64,000 nt of DNA from the NCBI RefSeq assembly GCF_030553075.1, contig NZ_CP130701.1, positions 1,488,001-1,552,000 on the forward strand. The letters run 5' to 3'. Numbering within the stretch: the first letter of the stretch is position 1; the number at the start of each line of letters is the position of its first letter. The DNA is from Halomonas sp. I5-271120. Lineage in GTDB: Bacteria; Pseudomonadota; Gammaproteobacteria; Pseudomonadales; Halomonadaceae. Position numbers and translations under genes: made by a program. Below, one piece after another: positions 36,839 through 46,863 of this stretch. Below the pieces are notes generated by a model. The model saw only the letters and a list, made by a program, of their open reading frames with translations. It was not told the DNA's origin and ran no database searches.

Positions 36839-37414
36839 ATGCACCTGCCCCTGATGCGACTCGTTCCCCTGATCGCCTGGCTACTGACCGTGTTTATCGC
36901 CCCGAGCGCTCTCGCTCAGGATCAGGTCGAAGTAGAAGGGGCAACCTTTCCTACCCGGATCGAGCAGCAAGGGCAGACCTATCGGCTGATCGGCAGCGGC
37001 ATGTTTCGCTACCTGATGTGGGATGCCTACGCCGGCGCCTACTACCAGGCCAGCGATGTGCCCGAGCCTGCGCCCCAATCGGACGTGCCGAGGCGCCTGG
37101 AGCTCGAGTACTTCCACGCCATCGACGCCGAAGACTTCGCCAAGGCCACCGAGGACACCCTGCGCGACAGCATGAGCGACGACGCCTATCAGCAGATTCG
37201 CCAGCGAGTCGAGGCCTTCAGTCGCCAGTATCGCGATGTCGTCCCGGGCGATCGCTATATCCTGAGCTGGGACGGCAAGACCCTGAGCCTGGCACTCAAT
37301 GGCGAGAAAGTCTTCGCGGATAACGACCTGCCTCTGGCCAAGGCCCTGTTCGGCATCTGGCTCGGCGACGAACCGCTCGGGGATGACTTCCGCGACGCCC
37401 TGCTGGGGCGCTGA
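36839..37414 (+). CDS. exported chalcone-isomerase-like family protein
   Basis: A 191-residue protein with signal peptide (about 1-26, ending PSALAQ) and the bacterial chalcone-isomerase-like fold signature: GSGMFRYLMWDAYAGAYY, LELEYFHAIDAEDFAKAT, WLGDEPLG DDFRDALLG at the end. These bacterial members are not known to act on flavonoids; their role is unclear. GGAGAAAG precedes ATG 36839. The region upstream is the 12-bp repeat. Confidence 0.8.
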   Translation: MHLPLMRLVPLIAWLLTVFIAPSALAQDQVEVEGATFPTRIEQQGQTYRLIGSGMFRYLMWDAYAGAYYQASDVPEPAPQSDVPRRLELEYFHAIDAEDFAKATEDTLRDSMSDDAYQQIRQRVEAFSRQYRDVVPGDRYILSWDGKTLSLALNGEKVFADNDLPLAKALFGIWLGDEPLGDDFRDALLGR

Positions 37415-37463
37415 GCCGCCTCCATGCTAGGCTGCCCCCTTCATTCAACCAGGGGAAGCCGCC

Positions 37464-37901
37464 ATGAGAGCCTTGATTCAGCGCGTCAGCCACGCCCGTG
37501 TCAGCGTGGCGGGACGAGAGACCGGTAGCATCGGTCAGGGTCTACTGGTGCTGATCGGCGTCGAGCGCGACGACGACGAAGCGCGGGCCGACAAGCTTCT
37601 GCACAAGCTGCTGCACTACCGGGTCTTCAGTGACGCCGATGACAAGATGAACCTCGACCTGCAGCAGGTCGAGGGCGGCCTGCTGCTGGTGTCCCAGTTC
37701 ACCCTGGCCGCCGACACCCGCAAGGGCCTGCGGCCCAGCTTCTCCAGCGCCGCGCCTCCCGCCGAGGGCGAGCGCCTTTATCAGTACCTGGTCGATGCGG
37801 CCCGTGCTCGCTGGTCGAATGTCGCCTGCGGAGAGTTCGGCGCCGACATGCAGGTCGAGCTCACCAACGACGGCCCGGTGACCTTCCTGCTGGAAAGCTG
37901 A
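37464..37901 (+). CDS. dtd: D-aminoacyl-tRNA deacylase
   Basis: A 145-residue protein starting [15 protein letters not shown], with the catalytic-site motifs [12 protein letters not shown] and [13 protein letters not shown]. It removes D-amino acids (and glycine from tRNA-Ala) from mischarged tRNAs. Normal length; GGGGAAG lies upstream of ATG 37464. Confidence 0.95.
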   Translation: MRALIQRVSHARVSVAGRETGSIGQGLLVLIGVERDDDEARADKLLHKLLHYRVFSDADDKMNLDLQQVEGGLLLVSQFTLAADTRKGLRPSFSSAAPPAEGERLYQYLVDAARARWSNVACGEFGADMQVELTNDGPVTFLLES

Positions 37902-37932
37902 GGCCAACGACAGCAGGCGGCTCCTCGCCTAT

Positions 37933-39891
37933 TCAGTCCTCGGCCAGCAGCGCCTGCTCTTCGGCTTCCATGACCTCTGCGGCTTCCATCCAGCGCTCTT
38001 CCAGGCGCGCCTGACGGCTGGTCAGCTCTGCCTGGCGAGACAGCTTTGTGGCCAGCTCATCCTTGCGCGCCGGGTCGGTATAGAGCTCGGCATCGGCAAG
38101 CTCCGCCTCCAGCGCGGTGAGCGCCTCGACGACCTGGTTGAGCTCCTTTTCGGCCTTGTCGCACTCGCGTTTGAGCGGGCGCAGCTTCTCGCGAAGCTCC
38201 GCGGCGGCGCGACGCTGTGCCTTGCGGTCATCCTTCTGCACGCCGCTTGAGGCGGCTTTGGCCGCGCTGTCCTCGGCCTTGTCGGCCCGGGCCTCGCGGC
38301 GCGACTCTTCGAGACGCTGCTTGAGCCAGGCGCGATAGTCCTCGAGATCGCCATCGAAGGGCGTCACGCGATGATCGGCGACGCGCCAGAACTCATCCAC
38401 GGTGGCCCGCAGCAGGTGACGATCGTGAGACACGATGATCACCGTGCCCTCGAAGCCTGCCAAGGCCTCGGTCAGCGCTTCGCGCATCTCGAGATCCAGG
38501 TGGTTGGTGGGCTCATCGAGCAACAGCAGGTTGGGCTTCTGCCAGGCCACCAGCGACAGCGCCAAGCGGGCCTTCTCGCCCCCGGAGAAGCTGCCGACCT
38601 GGGCGAAGATATCATCGCCGCGAAAACCGAAGCCGCCGAGGAAGTTGCGAATATCCTGGTCGCTGGCGGTAGGCGACAACCGCTGCACGTGCAGGAAGGG
38701 CGTGGCGCCCAGATCCAGCCCCTCGAGCTGGTGCTGGGCGAAGTAGCCAATGGCCAGGTGCTCCCCGGCGACCCGCTTGCCGGCCAGTGGCGCGAGCTCG
38801 CCGGTCAGCGACTTGATCAGGGTCGACTTGCCGGCACCGTTAGGGCCCAGTAGTCCAATGCGCTGCCCGGGCAGCAGGGTCAGCTTGACGTCGTCGAGCT
38901 GAACCCGCTCGCCGTCCTCGCTGGAATAACCCAGCCGCGCCTCATCGAGCACCAGCAGCGGGTGCGAGGTCTTGTCGGCGGAGGGCAGGGTGAAGTGAAA
39001 GGGCGAATCCACATGCGCCTGGGCGACGGTGCCCATGCGCTCGAGCATCTTCAGCCGGCTCTGGGCCTGGCGGGCCTTGGTGGCCTGGGCACGAAAGCGC
39101 GCCACGAAGCGCTCGATTTCCGCGCGACGGGCCTGCAGCTTGGCGGCCTCGGCCTGCTGTTGTGCGAGCTTTTCGGCGCGAGTGCGCTCGAAGGTCGAGT
39201 AATTGCCGCGATACAAGGTCAGTCGCTGCTGGTAAAAGTGCACGATGTGATCGCAGACCGCATCCAGGAAATCCCGGTCGTGGGAAATCAGCAACAGCGT
39301 GCCGGGGTAGCGGCTGAGCCACTGTTCGAGCCACAGGAGGGCGTCGAGATCCAGGTGGTTGGTCGGCTCATCGAGCAGCAGCAGGTCGGAGGGCATGAAC
39401 AGGGTACGCGCCAGGTTGACGCGCATCCGCCAGCCCCCTGAAAAGTCCGCCAGCGGCCGCTCGAGATCATCCTGGTCGAACCCCAGTCCGACCAGCAGCT
39501 GCGAAGCCCGCGCCCGGGCGCTGTAGCCATCCAGCGCTTCGATGGCACCGTGCAGCTCGGCCTCGCGATGGTTATCACCGCTTGCCTGAGCCGCGTCCAG
39601 GGCTCGCTCGGTGGCGCGCAGTTCATGGTCGCCATCCAGTACGTAATCGACGATGGCCCCGTCCAGTGCCTCGATTTCCTGATCCATGTGGGCGATGCGC
39701 TGGCCGCCGGACATCTCGAGCTGGCCCTTGTCGGGGGCCAGCTCGCCGAGCAGCAGCTTGAACAGGCTCGACTTGCCGGCACCGTTGGCGCCCACGATGC
39801 CTGCCTTGTGGCCGTCGTGCAGGGTCAGGTCGGCATCCTCGACCAGCGTCTGGGTCCCGCGTTGCAGACTGAGTTGACGCAGTGCAATCAT
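37933..39891 (-). CDS. yheS: ABC-F family ATPase (YheS-like)
   Basis: A 652-residue soluble protein with two ABC domains. Walker A GANGAGKSS (about 35-43) and GPNGAGKST (about 348), signatures LADFSGGWRMRVNLAR and SFSGGEKARLAL, a linker with an Arg/Ala-rich helical arm at about 240-290, and a C-terminal coiled coil (about 540-645). No membrane domain. ABC-F proteins act on the ribosome; YheS is the likely subgroup because of the C-terminal coiled coil and the neighbouring TIGR02444 gene. Confidence 0.9.
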   Translation of the reverse strand: MIALRQLSLQRGTQTLVEDADLTLHDGHKAGIVGANGAGKSSLFKLLLGELAPDKGQLEMSGGQRIAHMDQEIEALDGAIVDYVLDGDHELRATERALDAAQASGDNHREAELHGAIEALDGYSARARASQLLVGLGFDQDDLERPLADFSGGWRMRVNLARTLFMPSDLLLLDEPTNHLDLDALLWLEQWLSRYPGTLLLISHDRDFLDAVCDHIVHFYQQRLTLYRGNYSTFERTRAEKLAQQQAEAAKLQARRAEIERFVARFRAQATKARQAQSRLKMLERMGTVAQAHVDSPFHFTLPSADKTSHPLLVLDEARLGYSSEDGERVQLDDVKLTLLPGQRIGLLGPNGAGKSTLIKSLTGELAPLAGKRVAGEHLAIGYFAQHQLEGLDLGATPFLHVQRLSPTASDQDIRNFLGGFGFRGDDIFAQVGSFSGGEKARLALSLVAWQKPNLLLLDEPTNHLDLEMREALTEALAGFEGTVIIVSHDRHLLRATVDEFWRVADHRVTPFDGDLEDYRAWLKQRLEESRREARADKAEDSAAKAASSGVQKDDRKAQRRAAAELREKLRPLKRECDKAEKELNQVVEALTALEAELADAELYTDPARKDELATKLSRQAELTSRQARLEERWMEAAEVMEAEEQALLAED

Positions 39892-39960
39892 GCCTGACTC
39901 CGGAGTTCAAAAAGTTCGCGCCCCACCCTCCGGTCAACCCCCTCAGGCGGCGACGACACG

Positions 39961-40536
39961 ATGAGCATGGATTCTACCGAATTGCGCCAACACTTGCGGG
40001 CCCCAATTGGCGATGACAATACATCGCCAGCCTGGCGGCGCTCGCTATGGGACTTCGCGCTGGCCTTCTATGCCCGTCCAGGCATCGAGGCCGCCTGCCT
40101 GCACCTGCAGGACAGCGCGGATCTGGACGTCAATGCACTGCTCTGGGCCTGCTGGCTCGATACCCATGGCCTGACCCCAGAGGCGGAACTCGCCGCTGGC
40201 GATCACCCGCTATGGGCCGACATCTGGGCCTGGCAAGACCAGATCACTTCTCCCTTGAGGCGTCAGCGCCGGGCGCTCAAGGAGCAAGCACTCGCCAACC
40301 CGGCCATCGCCGAACTGCGAGAGACAATCAAGCATGCCGAGCTACTTGCCGAGCGTGAGACACTGACGCGACTGCAAGCACTGGCCAGCACAGGACAGGG
40401 CATTCGTCCTCTGAGCGATGAGGACCCTCACCTGGCCAGACGCCTGAGTATTTGGCTCTCAGCACCGACATTTTCTGACCTCCGAGCCCTGCATACCCTG
40501 CAGGCGCGTCTTGACCCCCCAAGTCCGTCGGACTAG
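39961..40536 (+). CDS. TIGR02444-family protein
   Basis: A 191-residue protein with SLWDFALAFYARPGIEAACLHLQD followed by DVNALLWACWLDTHG, the family signature, given here as two landmarks at about 28-51 and 57-71. Function is unknown. Homologues sit beside the yheS-type ABC-F gene in Pseudomonas, as here (divergent, 69-base spacer). Confidence 0.85.
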   Translation: MSMDSTELRQHLRAPIGDDNTSPAWRRSLWDFALAFYARPGIEAACLHLQDSADLDVNALLWACWLDTHGLTPEAELAAGDHPLWADIWAWQDQITSPLRRQRRALKEQALANPAIAELRETIKHAELLAERETLTRLQALASTGQGIRPLSDEDPHLARRLSIWLSAPTFSDLRALHTLQARLDPPSPSD

Positions 40537-40642
40537 TGTTTGAGTAGGAAGACCTTATTAAATTCGCCGCTTTGCGGGTGAAAGTTTGCGGCCGAGTCAT
40601 GCGGCCAATCCAATGCCAAATGTGGCTAAGGGGATGACAATA

Positions 40643-41659
40643 ATGAAGGTGCAAAAACTGCTGACTACTGCCAGTGTGGGTGCTCTGATGATGGGGCTAT
40701 CCACGGCGTCCTTCGCCGACAACTGGCGTTATGCGCACGAGGAATATAAAGGCGACGTTCAGGATGTCTTCGCCGTGGCCTTCAAGGATTACATCGAGGC
40801 CAACTCCGACAACACCCTGCAGATCTATCGCTTCGGTGAGCTCGGCGAGTCCGACGACATCATGGAGCAGACCCAAAACGGCATCCTGCAATTCGTCAAC
40901 CAGTCACCCGGCTTCACCGGTTCACTGATTCCCGAAGCGCAGATCTTCTTCATCCCGTACCTGATGCCGACCGGCATGGAGGACGTGCTTAAGTTCTTCG
41001 ACGAGAGCAAGGCCATCAACGAGATGTTCCCCGAGCTCTATGCCGAGCAGGGTCTCGAGCTTCTGCAGATGTATCCGGAAGGCGAGATGGTGGTCACCGC
41101 CGACGAGCCGATTCACACGCCTGCGGACTTCGACAACAAGAAGATCCGCGTGATGACCAATCCGCTGCTGTCGGAAACCTACAGCGCCTTCGGCGCCACG
41201 CCGACGCCGCTGCCCTGGGGCGAGGTCTATGGCGCGCTGCAGACCGGCATCATCGACGGCCAGGAAAACCCGATCTTCTGGATCGAGTCCGGCGGCCTGT
41301 ATGAGGTCTCTCCGAACCTGACCTTCACCCGCCACGGCTGGTTCACTACCGCCATGATGGCCAACCAGGACTTCTACGAGGGTCTCTCCGACGAAGACAA
41401 GGCGCTGGTCCAGGACGCCACCGATGCGGCATACGCCAAGACCATCGAGCACATCCAGGGCCTCGCCGAGGAATCGCTCGCGAAGATTCAGGCGGCCTCC
41501 GATGATGTGACCGTGACGCGCCTCACCGAGGAAGAAATGGACGCCTTCAAGGAGCGCGCTCCGCAGGTCGAGAAAGCCTTCATCGACATGACCGGTGACA
41601 GCGGCAAGAAACTGCTGGATCAGTTCAATGCCGATCTGAAGGCCGTGACCGGGGAGTAA
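40643..41659 (+). CDS. teaA: TeaA, ectoine/hydroxyectoine-binding protein of the TeaABC TRAP transporter
   Basis: A 338-residue periplasmic protein. After the signal peptide (to about residue 25, ending STASFA) the mature part begins DNWRYAHEEYKGDVQDVF and continues FGELGESDDIMEQTQNGIL, nearly identical to TeaA of Halomonas elongata as I recall it. It binds ectoine and hydroxyectoine with high affinity, delivering them to TeaB/TeaC for osmotic uptake and recovery of leaked solute. ATG 40643 has AAGGGG nine bases upstream; ATG 40634 is too close. A hairpin follows the gene. Confidence 0.96.
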   Translation: MKVQKLLTTASVGALMMGLSTASFADNWRYAHEEYKGDVQDVFAVAFKDYIEANSDNTLQIYRFGELGESDDIMEQTQNGILQFVNQSPGFTGSLIPEAQIFFIPYLMPTGMEDVLKFFDESKAINEMFPELYAEQGLELLQMYPEGEMVVTADEPIHTPADFDNKKIRVMTNPLLSETYSAFGATPTPLPWGEVYGALQTGIIDGQENPIFWIESGGLYEVSPNLTFTRHGWFTTAMMANQDFYEGLSDEDKALVQDATDAAYAKTIEHIQGLAEESLAKIQAASDDVTVTRLTEEEMDAFKERAPQVEKAFIDMTGDSGKKLLDQFNADLKAVTGE

Positions 41660-41680
41660 CGGCTCTTACTACCACGCCAA

Positions 41681-41707
41681 GGGGGCGGCCACGGCTGCCC
41701 CCTTTTT
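41681..41707 (+). terminator. hairpin terminator between teaA and teaB
   Basis: GGGGGC and GCCCCC form a stem around a 10-nt loop (which can extend it: GGCC ACGG CT), followed by TTTTT, 21 bases after the teaA stop. It is probably a partial terminator giving more teaA than teaBC transcript, or the border of two transcripts. A further 120 bases separate it from teaB. Confidence 0.75.
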
Positions 41708-41827
41708 GTTTCCGATTCCCCAACGTACACCCAGCGTTGAGATCGGGCCGCTACCGGTTGTCGTGTTTCTTGTAGCCTGACAGCGAGGGGGCCTAGATTT
41801 GGGGAACCCGTTCGAGGGAGTGTGTGC

Positions 41828-42403
41828 ATGTCCGACGAGGAAGAAAGAGCCTATACCTCCGGGCTTCCCGGGGTACTGGGGCTGATCGATACAGCCATCA
41901 GCCGCTTGGAGGCCGTGATTCTGGCCATCGGCGTGCTGTTGATGGCAATCAATACCGTGGCCAACGTAGTCGGCCGCTTCGTGTTCGGTGAGAGTATTTT
42001 CTTCTCCGGCGAGATCAATCGAATCCTGATCATCATGATCACCTTCGCCGGGATCGGCTATGCGGCGCGCCATGGCCGGCATATCCGCATGTCGGCGATC
42101 TATGACGCCCTGCCCGTAGGTGGCCGCAAGGCGCTGATGATCGGTATCTCGTTCTTCACCTCGCTGGTGATGTTTTTCCTGCTCTACTATTCGGTACTCT
42201 ACATTGTCGATCTATACAGCAAGGGGCGCATCCTGCCCGCCCTTGGCTTTCCGATCTACATTATCTACATCTGGGTCCCGGTCGGCTTTCTGATCACCGG
42301 CATCCAGTACCTCCTGACTGGCATCAAGAACTTCCGCACGCGGGACGTCTACCTCTCGACCTCGGTAGTAGACGGTTATAAAGACACGGAAACGGAAGTC
42401 TGA
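41828..42403 (+). CDS. teaB: TeaB, small membrane subunit of the ectoine TRAP transporter
   Basis: A 191-residue DctQ-type protein with four membrane helices; [18 protein letters not shown] and [16 protein letters not shown] are typical. It associates with TeaC. Start ATG 41828 is preceded by GAGGGAG at 41813-41819; the upstream GTG 41822 is too close. teaC follows after 27 bases. Confidence 0.93.
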   Translation: MSDEEERAYTSGLPGVLGLIDTAISRLEAVILAIGVLLMAINTVANVVGRFVFGESIFFSGEINRILIIMITFAGIGYAARHGRHIRMSAIYDALPVGGRKALMIGISFFTSLVMFFLLYYSVLYIVDLYSKGRILPALGFPIYIIYIWVPVGFLITGIQYLLTGIKNFRTRDVYLSTSVVDGYKDTETEV

Positions 42404-42430
42404 CACAGGGCTAACTCGCAGGAGCGCGCG

Positions 42431-43717
42431 ATGACGACAATAATGGTATCGACCATGATAGCCCTGCTGTTGCTGGGCTTCCCGATGATGATTCCGCTGA
42501 TTACTGCGGCCGTCATCGGTTTCTTCATGATGTTCAACGGCTTCGGGCAGATGGAGACCTTCATCCAGCAGATGCTGGCGGGGATCCGTCCGGCTTCGCT
42601 GATTGCCGTGCCGATGTTCATCCTGGCCGCCGACATCATGACCCGGGGGCAGTCGGCGAACCGACTGATCGCCATGGTCATGTCCTTCATCGGCCATATC
42701 AAAGGCGGGCTGGCGGTCAGCACTGCCGCCTCTTGTACCCTGTTCGGCGCCGTCTCGGGCTCGACCCAGGCCACGGTGGTCGCAGTCGGTTCGCCGCTGC
42801 GCCCCAAGATGCTCAAGGCCGGGTACTCGGACTCCTTCACCCTGGCACTGATCATCAACGCCAGTGACATTGCCTTCTTGATCCCGCCGAGCATCGGCAT
42901 GATCATCTACGGCGTCATCTCGGGCACCTCTATCGGCGAGCTGTTCATCGCCGGTATCGGCCCAGGGCTCTTGATTCTGCTGATGTTCTCGATCTACTGC
43001 GTGCTCTACGCAGTCATCAAGGGCGTGCCCACCGAGCCACGCTCTACTTGGCGTGAACGCATGACGGCCGTTCAACAGGCGCTGTGGCCGCTTGGCTTCC
43101 CGGTGATCATCGTCGGCGGCATCTATGGCGGCATTTTCAGCCCCACAGAAGCGGCGGCGGCCTGCGTGCTCTACGCCATCCTGCTGGAGTTCGTGATCTT
43201 CCGTTCGTTGAAGATGTACGACATCTACACCATCGCCAAGTCCACCGGCCTGATCACCGCTGTGGTGTTCATTCTGGTCGGGGTCGGCAACGGTTTCTCC
43301 TGGATCATCTCTTTCGCGCAGATTCCGCAGGCGATCCTCGAGTCGGTCGGCATCAACGAGGCCGGTCCCACCGGGGTGCTGATCGCTATTTGTGTGGCCT
43401 TCTTCGTGGCCTGCATGTTCGTCGATCCCATCGTGGTGATTCTGGTGCTAACGCCGATCTTCGCCCCGGCGATCGAAAGCACAGGACTCGACCCGGTGCT
43501 GGTCGGCATCCTGATCACGCTGCAGGTCGCCATCGGCTCCGCGACGCCACCCTTCGGTTGCGACATCTTCACGGCCATCGCCATCTTCAAGCGGCCTTAC
43601 CTGGATGTGATCAAGGGCACGCCCCCGTTCATCCTGATTCTGATCCTGGCGGCGGCTCTGCTGATCATGTTCCCGCAGATCGCCCTGTTCCTGCGCGATA
43701 TTGCCTTCGCCGATTGA
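42431..43717 (+). CDS. teaC: TeaC, large permease of the ectoine TRAP transporter
   Basis: A 428-residue DctM-type membrane protein with [34 protein letters not shown] and [15 protein letters not shown]. It carries out Na+-coupled ectoine transport. CAGGAGC lies nine bases before ATG 42431. teaD follows after 22 bases, making a teaBCD operon. Confidence 0.95.
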   Translation: MTTIMVSTMIALLLLGFPMMIPLITAAVIGFFMMFNGFGQMETFIQQMLAGIRPASLIAVPMFILAADIMTRGQSANRLIAMVMSFIGHIKGGLAVSTAASCTLFGAVSGSTQATVVAVGSPLRPKMLKAGYSDSFTLALIINASDIAFLIPPSIGMIIYGVISGTSIGELFIAGIGPGLLILLMFSIYCVLYAVIKGVPTEPRSTWRERMTAVQQALWPLGFPVIIVGGIYGGIFSPTEAAAACVLYAILLEFVIFRSLKMYDIYTIAKSTGLITAVVFILVGVGNGFSWIISFAQIPQAILESVGINEAGPTGVLIAICVAFFVACMFVDPIVVILVLTPIFAPAIESTGLDPVLVGILITLQVAIGSATPPFGCDIFTAIAIFKRPYLDVIKGTPPFILILILAAALLIMFPQIALFLRDIAFAD

Positions 43718-43739
43718 CCCTGACGGAGGGAATGACGCC

Positions 43740-44180
43740 ATGTTCAAGAAGATTCTAGTACCCGTAGACGGCTCGAGGGGCGCCCTCGAGGCGCTGTTCA
43801 GAGCGGTAGAGTTGGCCAAGCTCACCGGCGCCGAACTCTATGTGCTGAGCGTGTTCAAGCACCACAGCCTGATCGAGGCATCGCTGTCGATGGTACGCCC
43901 GGCCAAGCTGGACCTGCCTGACGATGCACTCAAGGAATATGCCTCCGAGATCGCAGTGGATGCCAAGAACCGGGCGCTCAAGATGGGGGCCACCGAAGTG
44001 CGCGCCTTCGTCAAGGGCGGCCGCCCGTCCAGCACCATCGTGCGCTTCGCCAAGAAGCGCCAGGTGGACCTGATCGTGATTGGCTCCCAGGGCGCCGGCG
44101 GCGAAAAGAGCGCCTCCTTCCTCGGTAGCGTTTCCCAACGGGTGGCCAGTCAGGCCCACTGCCCGACCCTGGTGGTTTAG
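43740..44180 (+). CDS. teaD: TeaD, universal stress protein regulating TeaABC
   Basis: A 146-residue single-domain Usp with [12 protein letters not shown] at the start and [23 protein letters not shown], an intact G-2x-G-9x-G(S) ATP-binding loop. In H. elongata TeaD binds ATP and down-regulates TeaABC. CGGAGGGA lies upstream of ATG 43740. A longer frame to 43701 overlaps teaC and is not used. Confidence 0.95.
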   Translation: MFKKILVPVDGSRGALEALFRAVELAKLTGAELYVLSVFKHHSLIEASLSMVRPAKLDLPDDALKEYASEIAVDAKNRALKMGATEVRAFVKGGRPSSTIVRFAKKRQVDLIVIGSQGAGGEKSASFLGSVSQRVASQAHCPTLVV

Positions 44181-44339
44181 AGGGTGATTTAGAGAGTGGT
44201 ATAGCGGGTGGAAGAAGCGGGTGATCTGATCAGGTGATACGATCACCCTGCATGACAATTCGACCGGATGCGGAACCCGATCAGGCTTGGTAGAGTCCGA
44301 AGGGTTGCGTATCCATCCTCAAGACTGCAAGGACCCTTC

Positions 44340-45050
44340 ATGAAGACATTGGTTAAAGCCGCCACGATTGGCGCCCTGCTGACCGCAGCAGCGCCCTATG
44401 CTCTGGCTGCCCCCGAGACCGACGAAGCCAAGCTCGGCTATAGCCTGGGTGTGACCCTGGGTCAGAGCCTGGTCCAAGACGTTGAGGATCTCGACCTCGA
44501 GTCCTTCACTCAGGCCCTCGAAGATGTCTATGCCGGCGACGACCTCGCCATGAGCGAAGAGGCAATGGCGAAGTCGCTGCAGCAGTTCCAGCAGCAGGCC
44601 ATGGCCAAGCGTCAGGAAGCCGCCAAGGCCGAGGCCAACGCCAACCTCGAAACCGGCCAGGAATTCCTCGCCGAAAACGCCGATAAAGAAGGAGTAACCA
44701 CTACCGACTCCGGCCTGCAGTACAAGGTGCTGGAAGCCGGTGATGGCGCTACCCCGAGTGCCGGTGACACCGTCAAGGTCCACTACGAAGGCAAGTTGCT
44801 CGACGGCACCGTCTTCGACAGCTCCTACGAGCGCGGTGAGCCGGTCAGCTTCCAGGTCGGCCAGGTCATCCCGGGCTGGCAGGAAGCCCTGAAGATGATG
44901 AGCGTCGGCGACACCTGGATGGTCTACATTCCCGCTGATCTCGCTTATGGCAGCAGCGGTCAGGGCCCCATCGGCCCCAACGAAACGTTAACCTTCAAGG
45001 TCGAGCTGCTCGACGTCAATCCGGATGCCGATCAAGCCGACGACTCTTGA
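44340..45050 (+). CDS. fkpA: periplasmic FKBP-type peptidyl-prolyl isomerase (FkpA/Mip-like)
   Basis: A 236-residue protein: signal peptide ending ALAAPE, an N-terminal helical dimerisation domain (LGYSLGVTLGQSL to about 120, with coiled coil), and a C-terminal FKBP domain with TVKVHYEGKLLDGTVFDSSY, VIPGWQEAL and GPNETLTFKVELLDV. It assists folding of envelope proteins. Start ATG 44340 begins the signal peptide. Confidence 0.93.
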   Translation: MKTLVKAATIGALLTAAAPYALAAPETDEAKLGYSLGVTLGQSLVQDVEDLDLESFTQALEDVYAGDDLAMSEEAMAKSLQQFQQQAMAKRQEAAKAEANANLETGQEFLAENADKEGVTTTDSGLQYKVLEAGDGATPSAGDTVKVHYEGKLLDGTVFDSSYERGEPVSFQVGQVIPGWQEALKMMSVGDTWMVYIPADLAYGSSGQGPIGPNETLTFKVELLDVNPDADQADDS

Positions 45051-45057
45051 TCTCAGG

Positions 45058-46161
45058 ATGAGAACGGCACGCTTGACTGCCGTTCTGGCGCTGGGCCTAG
45101 CGGGCCCAGCGCTGCCATCTGACGCCCCCCCGCCTCCGCTCCCTGATCTCACCCTCGACCCCAGCGCCACCATCGTGATGGGCGTCTCCTCCGGTGGCTA
45201 CATGGCCACCCAGCTTGCCGTAGCCTACCCCGAGCTCTTCCAGGGCCTCGCCGTGTTCGCCGCTGGCCCATGGGGCTGTGCCCAGGGCGAGCTGAATCGT
45301 GCACTGGGCCAGTGCATGTCGACCCTCCGCGGCCTGCCGGAGCGCGATGCTCTGCAGGCGCGCCTTTCGGACTACCGCACTCAGGGGTTGGTCGGCCAGG
45401 CCAGGGCGCTTTCCGGCCAGCGGGTTTATCTCTGGCATGGCAGCGCCGATACCACCGTAGAGCCCGCTCTGGGCGAGATGCTCGCCGAGCAGTACCGCGA
45501 CTGGCTAACCGCCCCCGAGTCGCAGCTCAAGGTCGTGCGCCAGGCCGACGCCGGGCACGGCTGGCCGGTGGACGCCAGCGTCCTGAGCGATTCGGCCGAG
45601 TTCGTCGACTGCCGGGAAGGTGGCACGCCCTACTTGCTGGACTGCGGCCTCGATGGGGCCGGAGAGGCGCTTGGCTGGCTGTATGCTGAAGATGGTGAGG
45701 AAAGTGTGAAAGGTGAGTCAGGTGAGGAAGAAACGCCCCTTACTACCCCGACAACGCCACCACCCGAGCGGTTGTTCACCTTCGACCAGTCAGCCTTCGA
45801 CGACGATCTGGCCGAACAGGGCTATCTCTATGTGCCGCAAGCCTGCGAGTCCGGCAGGACCTGCAGCCTGGTCGTTGCCCTGCACGGCTGCAGCATGAAC
45901 GCCGCCGCGATCGGCGAGGCCTTCATGCGCGACACGAGTCTCAATCAGTGGGCCGACACCCTTGGCCTGGTGGTGCTCTACCCTCAGGCCACCACCAGCC
46001 TCGCCAACCCACTGGGCTGCTGGGACTGGTGGGGCTATGAGGAAAGTCTCTGGCAGCCGCAACCTCAGCACGACAGCCGTGCCGGCAAGCAGTTGGCGGG
46101 ATTGGTAAAGATGGTTCGACAACTGCTCGACCTGCCCGATGGCGCAGCATCTGACAGCTGA
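45058..46161 (+). CDS. exported PHB-depolymerase-like esterase
   Basis: A 367-residue protein. A signal peptide (about 1-21) is followed by an alpha/beta-hydrolase domain with lipase box GVSSGG (Ser) at about 42-47, an Asp/His region (WHGSADTTV, DAGHGWPV), a low-complexity acidic linker (about 217-242), and a second partial esterase-like region LVVALHGCSMNAAAIGEAF and GCWDWWGY. This resembles extracellular PHB/medium-chain esterases of the LpqC type, but the order (nucleophile domain first, oxyanion-type LHGC after) is permuted or duplicated. The start is only 7 bases from the fkpA stop. Confidence 0.75.
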   Translation: MRTARLTAVLALGLAGPALPSDAPPPPLPDLTLDPSATIVMGVSSGGYMATQLAVAYPELFQGLAVFAAGPWGCAQGELNRALGQCMSTLRGLPERDALQARLSDYRTQGLVGQARALSGQRVYLWHGSADTTVEPALGEMLAEQYRDWLTAPESQLKVVRQADAGHGWPVDASVLSDSAEFVDCREGGTPYLLDCGLDGAGEALGWLYAEDGEESVKGESGEEETPLTTPTTPPPERLFTFDQSAFDDDLAEQGYLYVPQACESGRTCSLVVALHGCSMNAAAIGEAFMRDTSLNQWADTLGLVVLYPQATTSLANPLGCWDWWGYEESLWQPQPQHDSRAGKQLAGLVKMVRQLLDLPDGAASDS

Positions 46162-46240
46162 GCCTTCTCCTGCTCCTGCTAATCAGTCAGCGAAGCAAGA
46201 GCACACCACTCAAGCGCCCACGTCTTGCCCCGCCACGGCT

Positions 46241-46750
46241 TCAACGGCTTCTGACCACCTCGAAGTCGAACCAGCTGCCGCGACGCGCCTTATCGGTTTC
46301 GACCACCACCTGGGCACGCCAGGGCATTACCGCCTCGGTACACAAACCGATCTGTCCTTCTCCAACGAAGGTGCCCGGCCCGACTTTTTTCAGCGGGAAG
46401 CGATGCAGCCCCATGGGCATGTTGCGCCCCACGAACTCCACCGTGACCGCCTTGGCGTCGAGGCCTTCCAGGGCCACGGTGAGTGGCAGGGTCGTCATCG
46501 GGGCCAGGTCGTTGCCAACACCAAACACCAGTCGCCCACCAAACCCGAGATTGGCTTCGCAGGGCCCGTCGTGAAGGTCGCAAGCGCCAGACGGTGGATA
46601 CCAGGTCACGTCGCTCTGGCTGTCTCGCAGGTAGTAGTCCAGCAAATACCAGCAGGCCACCACGACGGTGGCCAGAGTGACCATGATCAGCAGATTGAGC
46701 AGGGGTGAGCGCGGAGCATCATCGTCCTGAGCATGAGGGGAAGAGTTCAT
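46241..46750 (-). CDS. FixH-like membrane-anchored protein
   Basis: A 169-residue protein with one N-terminal membrane helix (about 18-40) and a periplasmic domain carrying AVTVEFVGRNMPMGLHRFPL and FVGEGQIGLCTEAVMPW, the FixH-like beta fold. In rhizobia FixH helps copper loading of cbb3 oxidase; here no fixG or ccoN is adjacent, so the role is unknown. Confidence 0.72.
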   Translation of the reverse strand: MNSSPHAQDDDAPRSPLLNLLIMVTLATVVVACWYLLDYYLRDSQSDVTWYPPSGACDLHDGPCEANLGFGGRLVFGVGNDLAPMTTLPLTVALEGLDAKAVTVEFVGRNMPMGLHRFPLKKVGPGTFVGEGQIGLCTEAVMPWRAQVVVETDKARRGSWFDFEVVRSR

Positions 46751-46863
46751 GGCGGCGAAAACAGCACTCCCAAGGCATGTCTAAAAGGTTAAGCTTATCA
46801 GCATTTGTCGTTGACGCCCTGGGCAGCAATGTCGCAGGGCGACCACAAGGATGAGGAGACGCC

